Source: Methanothrix sp.
GTDB lineage: Archaea; Halobacteriota; Methanosarcinia; Methanotrichales; Methanotrichaceae
Reading direction: 5' to 3'
NCBI GenBank assembly: GCA_003162615.1
Contig: PMNG01000093.1
Location: forward strand, 15,876 to 22,635
DNA: 6,760 nucleotides
The notes below the pieces were generated by a model that saw nothing but the letters and a program-made list of their open reading frames with translations, ran no database searches and was not told where the DNA came from. Each line of letters opens with the position of its first letter. Position 1 is the first letter of the stretch. The position numbers and the translations under genes were made by a program. Below, one piece after another: positions 1 to 5,492 of the stretch.

Positions 1-793
1 ATTCGATGTTGTCAAGAATGATTCGGAGGTCAGGAAGAATATTAGCTATGTGCCACAGGAAACGAGCGTCTGGACCGATATCAGTGGCTTTGAGAATCTT
101 CTCATATATGCTAAAATCTATGGCATCCCTTCGAAAAATAGGAAGGATATCATTTGGGACGCGCTGGATAGTATGGGTCTGGATGCAATTGCGAACAACC
201 TCGTTAAAACGTATTCGGGCGGTATGATCAGGAGACTCGAAATCGCGTGTGCTATGATCATTAAGCCTAAGCTCATGTTCTTAGATGAACCTACTATCGG
301 CCTCGACCCTTCAGCCAGAAAGATTGTTTGGGAAAAACTTACATCCTTCAGAAAGGAGTACGGTACAACTATATTTTTTAATACGCATTATATGGATGAA
401 GCTGACCATTACTCCGATGAGATAGCCATAATGGATAAAGGCAAGATGGTCAAGTTTGGTACGGCCAGTGAACTTAAGCATTCTATCCGAAGAGAAGTCA
501 TTCAATTCAATTTAAGGAATCATGGTGTTGATGAAATTGTTTTGAAGATAATTAGAAATATGGATTTTGTCAGCGAGGTTGCTATTCATAATTCGGAACT
601 GAACGTCGTTGTTGAGGATGCGGAGACCGCATTACCAGATATTATGGAGATTCTGAGAACCAAGGGCATAACCGTAGATAAGATATCCACAGCTAGACCA
701 ACTTTAGATGATGCCTTCTTAAAGTACGCCGGGACTATGAACTTGCCAAATAGCATCCGCAGTGAGACCACGCGCAGGAAGGATTCACTTTGA
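1..793 (+). CDS. ABC-2 type exporter, ATP-binding subunit (5' partial)
   Basis: This is the nucleotide-binding subunit of an exporter. It hydrolyses ATP on the cytoplasmic face to drive the permease encoded next. The reading frame (codons from base 2) is open from the window edge, so the true start and the Walker A loop lie upstream. The GTG at 50 is the Val of the Q-loop YVPQE, not a start. In order one sees the Q-loop (47-61), the ABC signature YSGGMIRRLEIA (from about 212), Walker B LMFLDEP (272-292) with the D-loop GLDP, and the H-loop histidine in FFNTHYMDEAD (386-388). The C-terminal extension ends with TLDDAFLKYAG, typical of DrrA/CcmA-like ABC-2 ATPases. The stop TGA overlaps the permease TTG start, so the two are translationally coupled. 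The substrate cannot be told from the sequence: drug, lipid or polysaccharide are all possible. The family call is sure; the substrate is not. Confidence 0.95.
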   Translation, partial: FDVVKNDSEVRKNISYVPQETSVWTDISGFENLLIYAKIYGIPSKNRKDIIWDALDSMGLDAIANNLVKTYSGGMIRRLEIACAMIIKPKLMFLDEPTIGLDPSARKIVWEKLTSFRKEYGTTIFFNTHYMDEADHYSDEIAIMDKGKMVKFGTASELKHSIRREVIQFNLRNHGVDEIVLKIIRNMDFVSEVAIHNSELNVVVEDAETALPDIMEILRTKGITVDKISTARPTLDDAFLKYAGTMNLPNSIRSETTRRKDSL

Positions 794-1557
794 TCTGGGA
801 TTCTCTAAGGGAAATGTTTGCCATGATAGAGCTTGAGCTTAGGAGGCTCAAGCATGATAGAACCGAAATGTACACACGGGCCGTTCAACCAATTTTATGG
901 TTAGCTGTTTATGGAACTGTCATGGGTAACGTTAGAGCTATACCTACTGATGGGATACCTTACCTGGACTATATAACTCCAGGAGTATTGCTACAATCTA
1001 CCATATTTGTATCGGTCTTTTATGGTTTAACTATCGTATGGGAGAGAGAAACGGGCATTTTAAAGAAGCTTCTCGTCGCCCCTGCTTCGAGATATGCTAC
1101 TGTTATTGGCAGATCGATAGCGTCAGGTGTGAGAGCAGTTGTTCAAGCTTTTATAATTATACCGGTTGCTATGCTCCTTGGAGTCAGATTTGTGCTTAAT
1201 CCTCTATACTTCTTTACAGCATTTTTGATACTATTCTTTGTTTCAGGGGGTTTTGCAGCTATCTCCATTTTTGTGGCATCTGTCATGAAAACAAGGGAGC
1301 GATTCATGGGTATAGGTCAGGCACTAATCATGCCGCTCTTCTTTGTCAGTAATGCCTTATACCCAATTAAGTTGATGCCCCAGATTCTGCAATATTTTGC
1401 TGTCTTCAATCCCCTAACTTATGCAATAGACGCTGTGAGGGGCTTGGTGATCACTGGAGACTTGACCAACCTTGCGCTCGATATTGCGGCCATAGCTATT
1501 TTCGATATAATAATGTTTACAGTGGCTTCAATAAGCTTCAGGAAAATAATAGAATAA
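790..1557 (+). CDS. ABC-2 type exporter, permease subunit
   Basis: This is the integral membrane partner of the preceding ATPase, 255 residues, the usual length for a DrrB-like ABC-2 permease. About six membrane segments are visible, near residues 31-48, 63-83, 112-132, 139-165, 177-192 and 229-248. Family landmarks are YLDYITPGVLLQS before the second helix, WERETGILKKLLVAPAS in the first cytoplasmic loop (the region that contacts the ATPase), and FNPLTYAIDAVRGL before the last helix. The TTG at 790 is preferred because GGAAGGA at 777-783 lies 6 nt before it and the start sits inside the upstream stop (TTGA). The ATG at 814 is an alternative that would shorten the protein by eight residues. 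No promoter is seen between the two genes, so they form one operon. The substrate is unknown. Confidence 0.95.
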   Translation: MIWDSLREMFAMIELELRRLKHDRTEMYTRAVQPILWLAVYGTVMGNVRAIPTDGIPYLDYITPGVLLQSTIFVSVFYGLTIVWERETGILKKLLVAPASRYATVIGRSIASGVRAVVQAFIIIPVAMLLGVRFVLNPLYFFTAFLILFFVSGGFAAISIFVASVMKTRERFMGIGQALIMPLFFVSNALYPIKLMPQILQYFAVFNPLTYAIDAVRGLVITGDLTNLALDIAAIAIFDIIMFTVASISFRKIIE

Positions 1558-1590
1558 GCTTGAGCCATATGATAAGCAACTCTGGCTGGT

Positions 1591-1606
1591 GGGAAGACCT
1601 CTTCCC
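1591..1606 (+). terminator. Hairpin after the exporter operon, possible terminator
   Basis: GGGAAGA (1591-1597) and TCTTCCC (1600-1606) form a perfect inverted repeat around CC, 34 nt after the permease stop. A T-rich tract, TTTGCTTTTT, follows at 1651-1660. Archaeal termination depends mainly on U-tracts, so the tract may be the actual end and the hairpin an accessory or an RNA-stabilising element. The inverted repeat is seen directly; its role is inferred. Confidence 0.4.
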
Positions 1607-1670
1607 CGCGAGATTACCAACCATACGTCCAGGGTTTAAGAGAAGTGGCGTTTGCTTTTTGCACTCCACC

Positions 1671-1687
1671 GGATAACCTTTAATATT
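1671..1687 (+). promoter_or_regulatory. Archaeal promoter (BRE/TATA) of the 1725 gene
   Basis: TTTAATATT at 1679-1687 fits an archaeal TATA box, with purine-containing GGATAACC just upstream as a possible BRE. Initiation about 25 nt downstream, near 1707, would give a short leader that still carries the GGAGGT site at 1712-1717. This rules out the in-frame TTG at 1686, which lies inside the TATA box. Confidence 0.6.
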
Positions 1688-1724
1688 GTTTGCGTGTAAC
1701 TATCCCAAGGTGGAGGTTAGTAGA

Positions 1725-2333
1725 ATGAGATTGGCAAGCACGCTGTTATCAGTTATATTACTTTCATGTTTGTCCATTCAGGCTCATGGCGATGCTGGTG
1801 ACATCGCAGAGCCGAGCATGCCCGTGCCGGACATGAGCGTGCCAGAACCTCACATTTCTGCACCTACTATGGACGTGCCAGTGCCAAGCCCCAAGCCGCT
1901 AGACAAGCCAAACAGCAACCCTAACCAGGCCCTCAACCAAACTGGCAACACAAGTTCTAACCAGGCTCAGACGACTCAAATACAACAAGATGTCCAACCA
2001 ATGAACGTAAGCGGCAAATGGTCGATACAATTCAATGATGGCTCAGATGGGTCACTTGACTTGAACCTATGGCCATCCGGCGGGACGAGAATTATGGGTT
2101 ATGGCACCCTGACAGAGGAAGGTGCAAGGAGTTCTGTGACTGCCAGCGGGTCGGTAACCGCGCAGGAGCTAACATTGATCGCTAAGTCGTCCACACCCGA
2201 ATACGCCAACCAGAAATATGATGAGTACGATCTCGATCTGCTTATGGTAAACAATACTCTGTCGGGAACTTATGTCCTTATGTCAGGCGGGCAGTCCTTA
2301 GGCAAGGGAAATGCCACAGCAGTAAAGCAGTAG
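1725..2333 (+). CDS. Secreted protein, Pro-rich stalk and C-terminal beta-rich domain
   Basis: I do not recognise a named family. The 202-residue product begins with a signal peptide (Arg at 2, hydrophobic core about 5-19, likely cleavage after AHG near 22). A stalk at about 28-60 repeats short units such as MPVPDMSVPEP and APTMDVPVP. An Asn/Gln-rich linker spans about 61-92, and a domain of alternating polar and hydrophobic stretches runs from NVSGKWS (94-100) to the end. That domain resembles small lipocalin-like or beta-sandwich modules, but this is inference. Several N-glycosylation sequons (NQT, NTS, NVS, NNT, NAT) suit an archaeal surface protein. The start ATG has a perfect GGAGGT 7 nt upstream. 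It is a single gene with its own promoter, downstream of the exporter operon and convergent with the next gene. It could be cell-surface or sheath associated. Confidence 0.85.
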   Translation: MRLASTLLSVILLSCLSIQAHGDAGDIAEPSMPVPDMSVPEPHISAPTMDVPVPSPKPLDKPNSNPNQALNQTGNTSSNQAQTTQIQQDVQPMNVSGKWSIQFNDGSDGSLDLNLWPSGGTRIMGYGTLTEEGARSSVTASGSVTAQELTLIAKSSTPEYANQKYDEYDLDLLMVNNTLSGTYVLMSGGQSLGKGNATAVKQ

Positions 2334-2542
2334 GTTGTGCGCTTGGATCTGATTTACGGTTCATAACCTCTTGATCAGTATATCGGCTGTGTGACTTTTG
2401 CCCTATAACATATCTAGGTCAGACCTATTTAAGGACGTGGAAACGACCTTCTCCACAGGGGTTAAAGCGAAGTAATGATGATATTATATATCCTATGGCT
2501 GAATTTTCGCCGATCCGCAGGTCTCTGTATTTCATCTACGAT
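2334..2542. other. Convergent intergenic region with palindromes
   Basis: This lies between the 3' ends of two convergent secreted-protein genes. It holds the odd palindrome TAGGTC-A-GACCTA (2415-2427), which overlaps a TATA-like CTATTTAAG (2425-2433). A GTGGA/TCCAC hairpin follows (2437-2441 with 2452-2456) and could help end transcripts from either side. No convincing gene follows the TATA-like site. Only a 23-codon frame from 2475 without a ribosome binding site was seen. Confidence 0.4.
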
Positions 2543-3013
2543 TTAGAAATAATCAAGTGCAGGCCCAATCGCGTCGTACGTTTCGGCATCCCACCCATGT
2601 ATGAGACCATTGGCATCAGGTTGTGGTATTTGTGCTGTGTGATTCCAGCTCGCATCGAGCGTGTGGACAGGTTCCGAAACTCTGCTAATGAATAATGGCG
2701 CCTGTGTAAAGTTTTGTGGAGATAATTGATTTCCAAAGCTTGTAGGGTCTCCTAGCCAGTTAGTACTGGGTGTGATAGGGTTAGTTGCATTCTGCTGAGA
2801 AACTATGTTACTGCCTACCGTCCCTTGGACTTTAGGCGCATTTCCCCAATTCCCAGAACTGCTGTTATTGTCCTGGGAATAGGGACTCGGATTCTCAGCA
2901 AGATAGTTGCTAATCCACGCTCGGCCAAAGTCGCCGCCTATTGCAACCGGCTTGGCAGAAGCTATGAGGCAGAACGCTATAAGCACAAGAATTACCAGCA
3001 AGGCGAGCTTCAT
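2543..3013 (-). CDS. Small secreted Asn-rich protein
   Basis: This is an unrecognised 156-residue protein. A signal peptide is clear: Lys at 2, hydrophobic core 3-18, and an AXA cleavage motif ASA after residue 20. The mature chain is rich in Asn, Ser, Pro and Gln and has no membrane segment. It carries four or five N-glycosylation sequons (NNSSS about 49-52, NAT 75, NFT 101, NHT 124). The motif NNSSSGNWGNAP (49-60) resembles the NNTSNTGLWNWGSIP stretch of the broken secreted gene at 4581-4832, which suggests a shared family. Start: ATG at 3013 with GGTG (minus strand, 3022-3025) 8 nt upstream and a TATA box CTTTATATC at 3062-3054. The stop is TAA. It is monocistronic, convergent with the 1725 gene and divergent from the TPR gene. 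A surface, sheath or matrix role is only a guess. Confidence 0.8.
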   Translation of the reverse strand: MKLALLVILVLIAFCLIASAKPVAIGGDFGRAWISNYLAENPSPYSQDNNSSSGNWGNAPKVQGTVGSNIVSQQNATNPITPSTNWLGDPTSFGNQLSPQNFTQAPLFISRVSEPVHTLDASWNHTAQIPQPDANGLIHGWDAETYDAIGPALDYF

Positions 3014-3053
3014 TCTTTGGACACCGATCTAAATTAATATTTGACGCTTAGTA

Positions 3054-3062
3054 GATATAAAG
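3054..3062 (-). promoter_or_regulatory. TATA box of the 3013 secreted gene
   Basis: Read on the minus strand this is CTTTATATC, centred about 45 nt before the ATG at 3013. It predicts initiation near 3032 and a leader of roughly 19 nt. Almost the same box, CTTTATATT, precedes the other minus-strand secreted gene (4901-4893). Confidence 0.55.
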
Positions 3063-3204
3063 ACTTGGTACAGCCTGGCCACCTATATCCCTCGTCCGGC
3101 TTGCTTAGTTCATATACTCAATTTTCAGCGTTGTAAAAATCGGACAATAAAATTAATGGCAGTTCTTAACAGACAATAATCCAAGGACGCTCAACCGCAA
3201 TCAA

Positions 3205-3236
3205 TATACTATATCCGGAACAATATAGGATTATAG
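3205..3236 (+). promoter_or_regulatory. AT-rich promoter region of the TPR gene
   Basis: Overlapping TATA-like stretches occur at 3205-3213, 3222-3228 (AATATAG) and 3231-3236 (TTATAG). The second lies about 26 nt before the GTG at 3251 and the third about 26 nt before the GTG at 3260. Either would give a leaderless transcript, in keeping with the lack of a ribosome binding site. Which box is used cannot be told. Confidence 0.35.
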
Positions 3237-3250
3237 TACTTGTTTGATGA

Positions 3251-3801
3251 GTGTTAGATGTGAGGGTAAATAGATCATCTTTATTGCTAATCTTTGTCCT
3301 GACTTGGATGATTATGGCATCCGACTGGATTAGTAGCATTGGATCATGTAATAGTTTCGGATCAAGCTACCCAACTCGTCCAGAAGGTGATGAGTCCTTT
3401 TGGAGAGCAGAGGCTTACTATTTCATGGACTACGACAACTGTAACTACGTTAACTCAGTCTGTGGAGCCAGTCATAACGCACCTATATTAACCAAACAAT
3501 AAGTAATGGCACTGCCGAATACTGGCTGAATAACGCCAATAGGCTATACTTCACCGGTTCATATGAATCTGCTGTATCCTCTTACGCCAACGCGGTAAAA
3601 CTAGATCCATCCCTCACCGAGGGCTGGCTCAACATGGGCAACGCACTCTACATCCTGGGAAGGTACCGGGAGTCGTTGGATGCCTACAATGCCACACTAA
3701 AACAGGACCCTCTAAACGCAAATGCAATGTTGGACAAAGGAAAGGCTCTATTAGCTCTAAACAAAAATGGTGAATCTAATATTTCCACTGGGATGCCCTA
3801 G
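3251..3801 (+). pseudogene. Secreted TPR-repeat protein, broken by a frameshift
   Basis: Two adjacent frames together encode one protein. The first (3251-3502, GTG start) gives a hydrophobic N-terminal signal segment (about residues 9-25), then an acidic/aromatic stretch with WRAEAYYFMDYDNC and a second Cys, ending at TAA 3500. The second frame is open from 3478 and carries two complete 34-residue tetratricopeptide units (AEYWLNNANRLYFTGSYESA... and TEGWLNMGNALYILGRYRES...) plus part of a third, ending at TAG 3799. Reading ...NAP-I then INQTISNGTAEYW restores a smooth protein if one base is missing near 3487, so a -1 frameshift is the simplest reading. TPRs mediate protein-protein contacts, so an extracellular or surface scaffold is likely. 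The upstream in-frame TGA (3248-3250) fixes GTG 3251 as the earliest start. It may be a real pseudogene, a sequencing error, or programmed frameshifting, in that order of likelihood. A further open frame continues to 3923. Confidence 0.75.
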
Positions 3802-3923
3802 TGAAGAATTATAGAACACCCCATCTGCAAGATAGAATCACATCAGCTTCAGAGAAAAAGGATTGGAGAGCAGTATTGGTCTATAGTACAGGCATTGCTA
3901 CCTTTCCCACGGGTTCTATCTGA
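3780..3923 (+). pseudogene. Possible out-of-frame 3' remnant of the TPR gene
   Basis: Just before the TPR frame stops at 3799-3801, the -1 frame opens (after TAA 3777-3779). It runs 47 codons with protein-like content (WDALVKNYRTPHLQD, then ITSASEKKDW) to TGA 3921. It may be the original C-terminal end of the TPR protein after a second frameshift, or chance. No start codon or ribosome binding site of its own is apparent. Beyond TGA the same frame stays open to TAA 4056 but shows nothing recognisable. Confidence 0.3.
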
Positions 3924-4043
3924 AACATAGGGCTTATCGAAGGGTGGTTCTTATATCACTATGCAAGTCCGGACAATACGAATGTTGTGACCCTTTCGAG
4001 ATCATGTAGTTTATCTGGTTTCTCAATTCCGGACTTCTCATAT

Positions 4044-4052
4044 CTATATATA
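4044..4052 (+). promoter_or_regulatory. TATA box of the 4075 gene
   Basis: CTATATATA is centred 27 nt before the ATG at 4075. That is the canonical archaeal distance from TATA box to initiation, so the mRNA probably starts at or next to the start codon. Confidence 0.6.
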
Positions 4053-4074
4053 CGTTAAATGTCGAATATTATCG

Positions 4075-4257
4075 ATGCTCGCATTCATCGCTAAATCGGA
4101 AGGCGATCAGGTAGTATTAATGACGATGACTCTATGGGCCATGATCATAGGATATATTGAGATGTTCCAAGCAACGTTACATTCGATCGGTATTGATTTG
4201 GTTGTATGGCCCGGTTTACTAATTGCTGCATGGTGGTTATTAATTTGGAAAACGTAG
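4075..4257 (+). CDS. Small two-helix membrane protein
   Basis: This is an unrecognised 60-residue protein. After a short polar N-terminus with SEGDQ, two hydrophobic segments are seen: about residues 13-31 (VVLMTMTLWAMIIGYIEMF) and about 38-57 (IGIDLVVWPGLLIAAWWLLIW). It ends with a basic KT. The layout fits a helical hairpin in the cytoplasmic membrane. No ribosome binding site precedes the ATG, but a good TATA box lies at the leaderless distance, so leaderless translation is likely. T-rich tracts right after the stop (4262-4266 and 4272-4275) could end the transcript. It stands alone between a broken TPR gene and a gene-free stretch. Such small membrane proteins can be regulators or stress proteins, but nothing here says which. 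The open frame is short, so some doubt about it being a gene remains. Confidence 0.55.
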   Translation: MLAFIAKSEGDQVVLMTMTLWAMIIGYIEMFQATLHSIGIDLVVWPGLLIAAWWLLIWKT

Positions 4258-4580
4258 GCCGTTTTTAAACTGTTTTCGCTACCAATAATCGTGGTGGCAA
4301 CCTATTTTGTATTATTTATATCATACCATATTATACTTAATCTATCGTAAGAAGGTATCGAGGCACGAGACAGCAACGCTGTGCCAGATCATATGAAGTT
4401 TATTCGATAACTTCTTTTAGACCTTTACGTTCTAGTGGCTCGATAATCTGCCAACCCTACACTCTTGGGCAATGTCACCCGGGATTTCGTAACTAGGTGA
4501 CCGAACACCACCAAGTTATACCTATATATGGAATTCTGTTCATCCATATTGCCTAGTGATGATTTTCAGATATTAGGGGT
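4258..4580. other. Gene-free stretch with T-tracts and hairpins
   Basis: No convincing coding frame is seen on either strand. The start is T-rich (GTTTTTAAACTGTTTT, 4261-4276), fitting archaeal termination of the 4075 gene. GGCAC (4362-4366) pairs with GTGCC (4381-4385) around an inner CAGC-AAC-GCTG hairpin. GAAGTT (4395-4400) pairs with AACTTC (4409-4414) and is followed by TTTT, a terminator-like shape. CTATATATGG near 4520 looks like a TATA box but no gene follows it on either strand. An unannotated small RNA is possible. Confidence 0.35.
4395..4418 (+). terminator. Hairpin followed by T-run, terminator-like
   Basis: A 6-bp stem GAAGTT/AACTTC with an 8-nt loop is followed directly by TTTT (4415-4418) and then a T-rich ACCTTT. 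It has the form of an intrinsic terminator, but the nearest upstream gene ends 138 nt earlier. It might close an unrecognised RNA instead. Confidence 0.25.
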
Positions 4581-4832
4581 CTATACGCCATAATTACTGG
4601 ATAGTAAGTCCTGGATGGGTGTCATTATTCCGGATTTATTTAGCGCATATCCAATCGGAATGCTACCCCAATTCCAAAGACCGGTATTTGAGGTGTTATT
4701 GGCGTATGCCGATCCTGCTATTTGTTTTAAAATGGCTAGGCCGCTGCTTCCACTTAGCTATACTGGCGCTGTGGCTCCGCTATTTAAAGCCAATGCCAAA
4801 AGGATTAAGCCGCACATCACGAAACTTCTCAT
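4581..4832 (-). pseudogene. Small secreted protein interrupted by an in-frame TAG
   Basis: From ATG 4832 the minus strand encodes a signal peptide, MRSFVMCGLILLALALNSG, followed by ATAPV. It then meets TAG at 4760-4758. The same frame runs on for 58 more codons with clear secreted-protein character: LSGSSGLAILKQIAGSAYA, then NNTSNTGLWNWGSIPIGYAL and NKSG, to a TAG at 4583-4581. An intact gene would make about 83 residues with three or four N-glycosylation sequons. The NNTSNTG..WNWGSIP stretch resembles the secreted protein at 2543-3013. One base change (for example CAG to TAG) explains the break. No start codon (ATG, GTG or TTG) lies soon after the TAG. TAG ends most neighbouring genes too, which argues against pyrrolysine recoding. 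GGGGA (minus, 4843-4839) 6 nt upstream is a weak ribosome binding site. Either a recent pseudogene or a sequence error. Confidence 0.65.
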
Positions 4833-4892
4833 ATTTGTTCCCCGTGAGATTTCTAATCCTTTCAGTTTGAATACATAAATCGAAATTGAACG

Positions 4893-4901
4893 AATATAAA
4901 G
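4893..4901 (-). promoter_or_regulatory. TATA box of the 4832 secreted gene
   Basis: On the minus strand this is CTTTATATT, about 64 nt before the ATG at 4832, giving a leader of roughly 39 nt. A second AT-rich box (ATTTATGTA, minus 4880-4872) would give a shorter leader. The first nearly matches the box of the other secreted gene. Confidence 0.45.
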
Positions 4902-5344
4902 ATTTGTATGGCAAATAAGGGATCTTCGTGTATAGCGAGATAGTGCCCAGCTCATTACCTCGAATGTATTTGGCCAAAGATGCCGACCGAGTATCACTTC
5001 GACAAGGGATGAGAGTTTCGGTGAACTCGTTTCAAGGGCATATCCAAAGTCACAGAATGCGTCACCACGTTGAGACCCCTTGAGCGGTCTAATGGCTCGG
5101 TTAGTTTTTTGTGACAAGATTCTGTAATATCTCGGTGAACAGCCCAAACTAGCCAGACATCGGATCGTTAAAATGCCACTTTTCGTGATTAAACCTATTT
5201 TATGATTTTCATTACATGTTCTAATAACGGCAAAAAGACGTACGATTGTCAGTAGAAGTTCAGTAAAACCACTCAAATTTCAAAATTCTAATGGCCTGAA
5301 AGCCACTTAGCTAATCCCTATATGAGATTCACCTCAAAATAAGG
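4902..5344. other. Long region without a convincing gene
   Basis: On the minus strand a frame is open from 5276 down into the secreted gene at 4832. Its product is rich in Ser, Arg, Ile and Cys, has no domain I know and no clear start signal, so I do not call it a gene. Small inverted repeats are present: GAGTT/AACTC (5013-5017 with 5024-5028) and AGACC/GGTCT (5073-5077 with 5086-5090). The second is followed by a T-run at 5105-5110. The segment about 4970-5110 has a more even base composition than the AT-rich flanks and could hold a repeat or RNA. Confidence 0.35.
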
Positions 5345-5345
5345 C

Positions 5346-5354
5346 TTTAATAAA
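5346..5354 (+). promoter_or_regulatory. TATA box ahead of the small ORF and treT
   Basis: TTTAATAAA is centred 25 nt before the ATG at 5375, with purine-rich AAAATAAGG upstream as a possible BRE. It is the only good promoter seen close to the TreT-like gene. Initiation near 5375 would give that gene a leader of about 118 nt containing the small ORF. Confidence 0.55.
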
Positions 5355-5374
5355 TACGAAGTCTGTGAGCTAGT

Positions 5375-5464
5375 ATGTCCAAAATAGCAATTGGTGCTGC
5401 TCGGAAAATAATCCTTGCCGGTAGAGAACAAGATGCAAGAGAATATTTAATTGCCTGTTTATAG
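5375..5464 (+). CDS. 29-codon leaderless small ORF upstream of treT
   Basis: ATG 5375 to TAG 5462-5464 encodes a 29-residue, mostly helical-looking peptide. It begins MSKIAIGAARKIILAG, continues REQDAREYLI and ends ACL. Its ATG lies where transcription should start from the TATA box at 5346-5354, so it would be read from a leaderless mRNA. The TreT-like gene follows 28 nt after its stop on the same presumed transcript and has its own ribosome binding site. It could be a leader peptide that tunes treT expression, a small protein in its own right, or chance. The pattern of basic and acidic residues in an amphipathic helix favours a real peptide, but the frame is very short. I know no homologue. 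Confidence 0.4.
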   Translation: MSKIAIGAARKIILAGREQDAREYLIACL

Positions 5465-5480
5465 ATGAATAAGATACCTT

Positions 5481-5487
5481 AAAGGAG
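5481..5487 (+). promoter_or_regulatory. Ribosome binding site of treT
   Basis: AAAGGAG ends 5 nt before ATG 5493 and fixes that start. Its presence on a transcript that probably begins over 100 nt upstream shows that the TreT-like gene is translated by the Shine-Dalgarno route, unlike the leaderless small ORF before it. Confidence 0.75.
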
Positions 5488-5492
5488 TAACC

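Noticed and set aside
50..52. GTG as the start of the ATPase
   Set aside because: The frame is open upstream and the GTG encodes the Val of the Q-loop YVPQ, so the gene begins before the window.
2475..2546. 23-codon hydrophobic frame beginning ATGATG
   Set aside because: It has no ribosome binding site, is not at leaderless distance from the TATA-like box, and is too short to support alone.
2495..2695. Plus-strand frame of 66 codons after the TATA-like site at 2425
   Set aside because: It is the antisense shadow of the secreted gene 2543-3013. Its composition is not protein-like and no ribosome binding site precedes it.
4395..4414. GAAGTT...AACTTC resembling arms of a tyrosine-recombinase (FRT or lox-like) site
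   Set aside because: Only 6 bp are symmetric, the spacing does not match, and no recombinase gene or second copy is present in the window.
4615..4878. Two overlapping plus-strand open frames of 87 and 83 codons
   Set aside because: They lie antisense to the secreted-gene remnant, which has a signal peptide, sequons and a promoter. Neither has a ribosome binding site or a recognisable product.
4990..5016. Stretch GTATCACTTCGACAAGGGAT that recalls an archaeal CRISPR repeat
   Set aside because: It occurs once. There is no second copy, spacer pattern or cas gene in the window.
4758..5276. 172-codon minus-strand frame as a single long protein
   Set aside because: The signal peptide in the middle (ATG 4832), with a promoter just upstream, marks the true start. 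The upstream part has non-protein-like composition.
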